A DNA stretch of 8,823 nucleotides from NCBI GenBank assembly GCA_021831005.1, contig JAKBNO010000121.1, forward strand, positions 1 through 8,823, written 5' to 3'. The notes beneath the pieces were generated by a model. The model did not search any database. It had not been told where the DNA came from and saw only the letters and a program-made list of their open reading frames with translations. Positions 6,295 to 8,823 of the stretch are shown here, piece after piece (position 1 is the first letter of the stretch; each line of letters starts with the position of its first letter). This stretch comes from Thermoplasmata archaeon (GTDB taxonomy: Archaea; Thermoplasmatota; Thermoplasmata; Thermoplasmatales; GCA-001856825). The translations under genes and the position numbers were made by a program.

Positions 6295-6558
6295 AATAGA
6301 GTTCACTTGATTCCACCTAGAAGAGTTGACCTAATCTAGTTACTAAATAGTTCGAGCCAGTAACTTTACTTTGCTAAGAGGTTGCCTCAAACACTCGAGT
6401 TCTTCCGTGCCAAAGATATCTTTTATTCTAATCCATCAAAACTCTGGCACATCGCAAATACGTTTTCAGATGCCTAATCAACCGAAGCATTCTAAGGACC
6501 TGCTGGGCAGAGTAACAAAACGTGGACACCGTTTCAAGAAGTTGAGTGCAATGCGTAA

Positions 6559-6580
6559 TGATTCGAGAATCTTTGAATCA
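6559..6580. promoter_or_regulatory. Possible operator upstream of the SRPBCC-ArsR operon
   Basis: TGATTC (6559-6564), GAATC (6567-6571) and GAATCA (6575-6580) give two overlapping dyads: GATTC-GA-GAATC and TGATTC-n10-GAATCA. ArsR-family repressors bind short AT-rich imperfect dyads upstream of their own operons, and this one lies about 50-70 bases before the first start codon. Function is inferred from position only. Confidence 0.3.
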
Positions 6581-6610
6581 AAAAGTCTAATGTCATGACA
6601 CCACAAGGTG

Positions 6611-6625
6611 TTATATCAACAAGGT
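6611..6625 (+). promoter_or_regulatory. TATA-like element and ribosome binding site of the SRPBCC gene
   Basis: TTATAT at 6611-6616 is followed by AAGGT at 6621-6625, seven bases before the ATG at 6632-6634. The Shine-Dalgarno position favours this ATG over the GTG at 6608, which would place the TATA-like sequence inside the coding region. Confidence 0.35.
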
Positions 6626-6631
6626 AAAAAA

Positions 6632-7042
6632 ATGAGCACGAAAGACTTTGGTTCATTACCGGAGATAAGAAAAATAGTGACTATAAACGCCCCTGTTTTG
6701 ACTGTTTGGGAAGCAATAGCCACATCCGAAGGAATTAGTGGTTGGTGGTTACAAAACAATTTCAAAGCTATTGAAGGGTACAAGTTCATGATCCATGATG
6801 ATGCATTTGGAGATTCTCCCTGCCTGGTTACTAAAGTGATCGCACCACCTCATCTGGAATTCGATTGGGACAAGGACTGGCACTTGGTATTTGAACTTCG
6901 GGCTATTGGAGAGAACAAAACTGAAGTGGTATTTACCCACTCAGGTTGGTTCGCGACAAGAACACAAGATTCGGTCAGCCTCATCCTCAGATTAGAAAGA
7001 TCATGGATAAAGGATGGGAAAAGGGAATCAAAACAAAACTAG
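6632..7042 (+). CDS. AHSA1-type SRPBCC protein with frameshifted C-terminus
   Basis: An SRPBCC/START-fold protein of the AHSA1-like group, small cytosolic ligand-binding or chaperone-related proteins often encoded beside ArsR regulators. From the ATG at 6632 residues 1-106 read normally: EIRKIVTINAPVLTVWEAIA, GWW (37-39), a central beta sheet, and THSGW (102-106). After Trp106 the frame ends in a non-family tail (FATRTQDSV... to residue 136). The neighbouring frame, one base back, reads RDKNTRFGQPHPQIRKIMDK and GWEKGIK..LVKYVEK up to TAA at 7060-7062, which is the expected family ending (FGxPHxxxRxxMDxGWxxxxxxLxxYxE). A single-base deletion at about 6949-6970 explains this. The repaired protein would be about 143 residues, the usual length, and would overlap the ArsR start by 14 bases. 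Either the gene is decaying or the base is a sequence error. Confidence 0.8.
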   Translation: MSTKDFGSLPEIRKIVTINAPVLTVWEAIATSEGISGWWLQNNFKAIEGYKFMIHDDAFGDSPCLVTKVIAPPHLEFDWDKDWHLVFELRAIGENKTEVVFTHSGWFATRTQDSVSLILRLERSWIKDGKRESKQN

Positions 7043-7062
7043 TGAAATATGTCGAAAAGTAA
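6952..7062 (+). pseudogene. Out-of-frame C-terminal segment of the SRPBCC gene
   Basis: Codons in the -1 frame relative to the upstream part encode 36 residues including FGQPH, MDKGW and LVKYVEK, the conserved C-terminal helix of AHSA1 proteins, and end at TAA 7060-7062. This frame is open only from 6925 and has no start of its own, so it is a detached part of the preceding gene, not a separate one. Confidence 0.75.
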
Positions 7063-7336
7063 GTTTGGAAAACCAAAGAGTACTCATGACGTGTTCTTTG
7101 GGATTGCAGATCCAACTAGGAGATCTATTCTGGCTCTTCTTGCGGAGACCAATCTCTCAATAACGTCAATCACCAGGCATTTCAAGCTCAGCAGAACCGC
7201 AATAAACAAACATCTTCGCATTCTTACTGATGCTAAACTCGTCACGAATAAAGAGATCGGCAGGGAGACGATCTTTGATCTAAATGCGACCAGTTTGCTT
7301 GTACTTGCGGATTGGTTGGAGTTCTTCGATGAATAA
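7049..7336 (+). CDS. ArsR-family winged-helix regulator, probably shortened by a nonsense codon
   Basis: A 95-residue DNA-binding protein with an ArsR-type winged helix-turn-helix: FFGIADPTRRSILALL (16-31), the recognition helix region LSITSITRHFKLSRTAINKH (about 36-55), LRILTDAKLV (56-65) and the wing with GRETIFDLN (72-80). No cysteine metal-binding motif (ELCVCDL) is present, so it belongs to the metal-independent group usually paired with SRPBCC/AHSA1 genes. The ATG lies inside the 3' end of the repaired SRPBCC frame, an overlap typical of coupled genes. The protein stops after WLEFFDE; the next 16 in-frame codons read WDERLRKLKRITELN.., the usual family ending (FFdxYWdxxLxxLKxxxE). The TAA at 7334-7336 stands exactly where Tyr is expected. 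The DNA-binding part is intact but the terminal dimerisation helix would be lost. Confidence 0.85.
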   Translation: MSKSKFGKPKSTHDVFFGIADPTRRSILALLAETNLSITSITRHFKLSRTAINKHLRILTDAKLVTNKEIGRETIFDLNATSLLVLADWLEFFDE

Positions 7337-7387
7337 TGGGATGAACGACTACGGAAATTGAAGAGAATCACGGAATTGAATCTGTGA
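7337..7387 (+). pseudogene. In-frame C-terminal remnant of the ArsR gene after premature TAA
   Basis: Sixteen codons directly after the TAA, in the same frame, encode a WDERLRKLKRITE-type amphipathic helix and end at TGA 7385-7387. With one TAA-to-TAT/TAC change the ArsR protein would have 112 residues, which is normal for the family. Confidence 0.65.
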
Positions 7388-7600
7388 AGGTATTGAATTG
7401 GACTGGTGCCCACTTAGAATTCAAGGTTAGTTCTTAGAGGTGTAACAGAGTGTTTCGTTCGTACGATCTTATAAGATTTCACGGAATATAGTTAAAGTTT
7501 AAAACAAAACCAGTCGTAGAACGCACTTTGAAGAATGAAAAAGAAAATAAAGTAAAATAAGGGAAAGTGTCCTGAGTTCAGATTTTCCGTGAGGTAAAGT
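7388..7600. other. Convergent intergenic region
   Basis: About 210 bases between the ArsR remnant and the end of the leftward membrane-protein gene. No gene is supportable. It contains a perfect 12-base palindrome ATCTTATAAGAT (7466-7477) of unknown role and an A-rich tract (7533-7560) that reads as a T-rich tract on the leftward strand. Confidence 0.5.
7533..7560 (-). terminator. T-rich archaeal terminator after the membrane-protein gene
   Basis: On the leftward strand this reads as repeated T runs (TTATTTTACTTTATTTTC then CTTTTTCATTC) starting about 40 bases after the stop codon at 7601-7603. Archaeal RNA polymerase stops at such oligo-T clusters without needing a hairpin. Confidence 0.5.
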
Positions 7601-8823
7601 TCAAGATTTATCCTTGTTTGTCTCCACCATCGGTCTTGGGGGGGCTTCGGCAGCTGCTATTGGAATCGTTGCCAGAACCAGGGAGATGAACAACAACACT
7701 ATTCCGATCGCCTCGGTTACCCAGTTTAGTGTCATCACATAAACAAGGAGGCCCTCAAAAGCAATGATCATTCCTCCAACTGCAAAGTATGAGGCCAGCT
7801 TGAAATACTTGTGATCCCCTTTGTTCAAATAAAAGGATGCCAGAAGAATCCCAGCAACAACTACCAGGAAGAAGAAAGCGAACATTAGGTGTCCATCAGT
7901 GTATGCCTGATCGTAGAGTGCTCCAGCCCCTTGGGTTGGATCCCCAAATCCATAGTACACCTCGTTGAATTCGATTACATATCCAACTCCGACCATAGTA
8001 GCCATAGCTGCCACCCATGTTCCGAGTGAGCTAAGTTGTATGTATTTTCTTCCCTTCGCAACATCTACTGCTTTAACCAGTCCGAAGAGTGCTATGATGG
8101 CGCCGATACCGATGATTCCAGTCTGACTGTCATCAAGTGCAAGTCCGTTCGCCCCTCCTGCGCCCGATACGAATATTGCTGGAATGACCCATGTTCCTAC
8201 AGCTGCAATGAAGTACATAGCAGTCATGCTGATCACGCCTAATACTGAGATCAACATACCGATGTTCACCAAGTTTCTCATACCTTTGGACAGTTTGTTG
8301 TAACCTAGCACAACGGCTGTCAGACCGACTATTCCGCCCATAACAGCAGGCAGCATCTGGTGGCTGTGCAATGTCCATGCATTACCAAGAAAAGTGGAAA
8401 GTCCTCCAATAGAATTGATGTACGAGTTGATTGGTCCAAAGGCTGCAAAACCATACAGGTTCCCGTATTCTAGCAGCATTCCAAAGATCGCAGCTATTGT
8501 TGCAGAAATTGTGGCCAATAGAGTTAGTGCAAATCCACCGTAAATAGATTTGAACTGTGTCTTTGCCCTGAAGGGAAAGACCAGCAAGAGCAGTATCAGG
8601 CCGATTGCATCAACCACCATCAAGATATCTCTTATTGCCTGCATGATTTCATCTACGGTGGCTGCAGATGGAGGATAGAATAGAACCAGTCCAAGGAATG
8701 AGAATATCAGAATGGGGTAAGTTGTCAGATTTATTGCCTTCTTGATCCAGTTTACTGAAGAAAACACATTTGTTGCTACAAGTATCAAGATGAATGCAAG
8801 AGGAATCATTATCGTGTGATAGA
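7601..8823 (-). CDS. Polytopic membrane protein of unassigned family, 5' end outside the window
   Basis: The frame encodes at least 402 residues from an internal ATG at 8807-8809, but it stays open to the window edge, adding Y-H-T-I directly before that Met in a continuing hydrophobic helix (YHTIMIPLAFILILV). The true start is therefore probably further right. About 12 membrane helices are seen (roughly 1-18, 30-46, 60-80, 90-114, 148-170, 178-203, 206-220, 228-246, 258-280, 303-327, 335-358 and 362-386, counted from the internal Met), followed by a short charged tail PPRPMVETNKDKS. Histidines lie at helix starts: the pair in TLHSHQMLPAVMGG (148 and 150) and YTDGHLMFAFFF (307), plus the His just before the internal Met. 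Such placement would suit haem or metal binding in a respiratory membrane protein, but the motifs of haem-copper oxidase subunit I, CydA and NorB are not met. No function is assigned. It is alone on this strand here. Confidence 0.75.
   Translation of the reverse strand, partial: YHTIMIPLAFILILVATNVFSSVNWIKKAINLTTYPILIFSFLGLVLFYPPSAATVDEIMQAIRDILMVVDAIGLILLLLVFPFRAKTQFKSIYGGFALTLLATISATIAAIFGMLLEYGNLYGFAAFGPINSYINSIGGLSTFLGNAWTLHSHQMLPAVMGGIVGLTAVVLGYNKLSKGMRNLVNIGMLISVLGVISMTAMYFIAAVGTWVIPAIFVSGAGGANGLALDDSQTGIIGIGAIIALFGLVKAVDVAKGRKYIQLSSLGTWVAAMATMVGVGYVIEFNEVYYGFGDPTQGAGALYDQAYTDGHLMFAFFFLVVVAGILLASFYLNKGDHKYFKLASYFAVGGMIIAFEGLLVYVMTLNWVTEAIGIVLLFISLVLATIPIAAAEAPPRPMVETNKDKS

Larger units (their letters stand above)
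6267..6631. other. Gene-poor intergenic stretch with dyads
   Basis: About 365 bases without a supportable gene. The longest open frame (from TTG at 6371) is 75 codons, has a low-complexity basic composition, no recognisable motif and no ribosome binding site. The stretch holds three dyads: GTCATAT/ATATGAC (6266-6294), AGTTACT/AGTAACT (6338-6344 and 6359-6365) and the GATTC/GAATC cluster at 6559-6580. No tRNA or other structured RNA was recognised. Confidence 0.5.

Noticed and set aside
6345..6375. TTCGAGCC resembling a tRNA T-loop
   Set aside because: No five-base-pair T-stem, no matching acceptor stem, anticodon arm or D-arm could be drawn around it.
6371..6598. 75-codon frame in the gene-poor region
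   Set aside because: TTG start, no ribosome binding site, no motif, and basic/serine-rich composition typical of random frames.
6947..6980. Programmed -1 frameshifting in the SRPBCC gene
   Set aside because: No X-XXY-YYZ heptamer or downstream pseudoknot is evident, and such control is not expected in this family; a lesion or sequence error is simpler.
7334..7336. Stop-codon read-through or recoding of the ArsR TAA
   Set aside because: TAA is not a pyrrolysine or selenocysteine codon, and no recoding element was seen; a nonsense mutation is simpler.
7466..7477. Palindrome ATCTTATAAGAT as a promoter
   Set aside because: It lies between convergent genes, and the only downstream frame on the plus strand (ATG at about 7534) has six codons.
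7601..8809. Assignment as haem-copper oxidase subunit I or CydA based on about 12 helices and histidines
   Set aside because: The required motifs (the HPEVY and HH ligands of oxidases, the GRQPW loop of CydA) are absent.

Overview
The window looks like an archaeal chromosome, most likely an acidophilic or related Thermoplasmata lineage. Supporting signs are TATA-box promoters placed so close to start codons that transcripts would be nearly leaderless, an M1 aminopeptidase related to the Tricorn interacting factors, a complete absence of bacterial -35/-10 or rho-independent terminator architecture, and moderate GC. This is an inference from style and content; no rRNA or other marker gene is present.

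Left half (1-3768): a divergent haem-biosynthesis locus. Leftwards from about 1703 run a radical SAM/SPASM protein of the AhbD/NirJ/TIGR04053 type, then a four-helix CopD/HemJ-like membrane protein. At the very edge is the first 19 codons of what reads as hemL (glutamate-1-semialdehyde aminomutase), apparently starting with CTG overlapping the previous stop. Rightwards run hemE (uroporphyrinogen decarboxylase) and hemH (ferrochelatase), which overlap by 11 bases. The ferrochelatase carries the N-terminal Tyr-Gly-x-Pro signature of the Gram-positive coproporphyrin ferrochelatases. Taken together the cluster suggests an unusual hybrid route: uroporphyrinogen to coproporphyrinogen (HemE), oxidation by the HemJ-like protein, iron insertion into coproporphyrin (HemH), and decarboxylation of coprohaem to haem b by the radical SAM enzyme. 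The oxidation and last steps are hypotheses. The 264-base divergent intergenic region holds two TATA boxes with matching geometry, each about 24 bases before a GTG start, plus two dyad elements.

Middle (3831-6266): a single large M1-family zinc aminopeptidase with an added C-terminal array of HEAT repeats and a short coiled coil.

Right-middle (6267-7600): a gene-poor stretch with dyads, then a two-gene SRPBCC (AHSA1-type) plus ArsR-type regulator operon that appears to be decaying. The SRPBCC gene has a one-base frameshift just after its HSGW motif, with the correct family C-terminus intact in the neighbouring frame. The ArsR gene has an in-frame TAA exactly where a Tyr is expected, followed by 16 more family-like codons.

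Right end (7601-8823): a leftward, polytopic (about 12 helices) membrane protein of unassigned family with membrane-facing histidines. Its reading frame is open to the window edge, so its true start is probably outside. A T-rich tract on its coding strand follows its stop.
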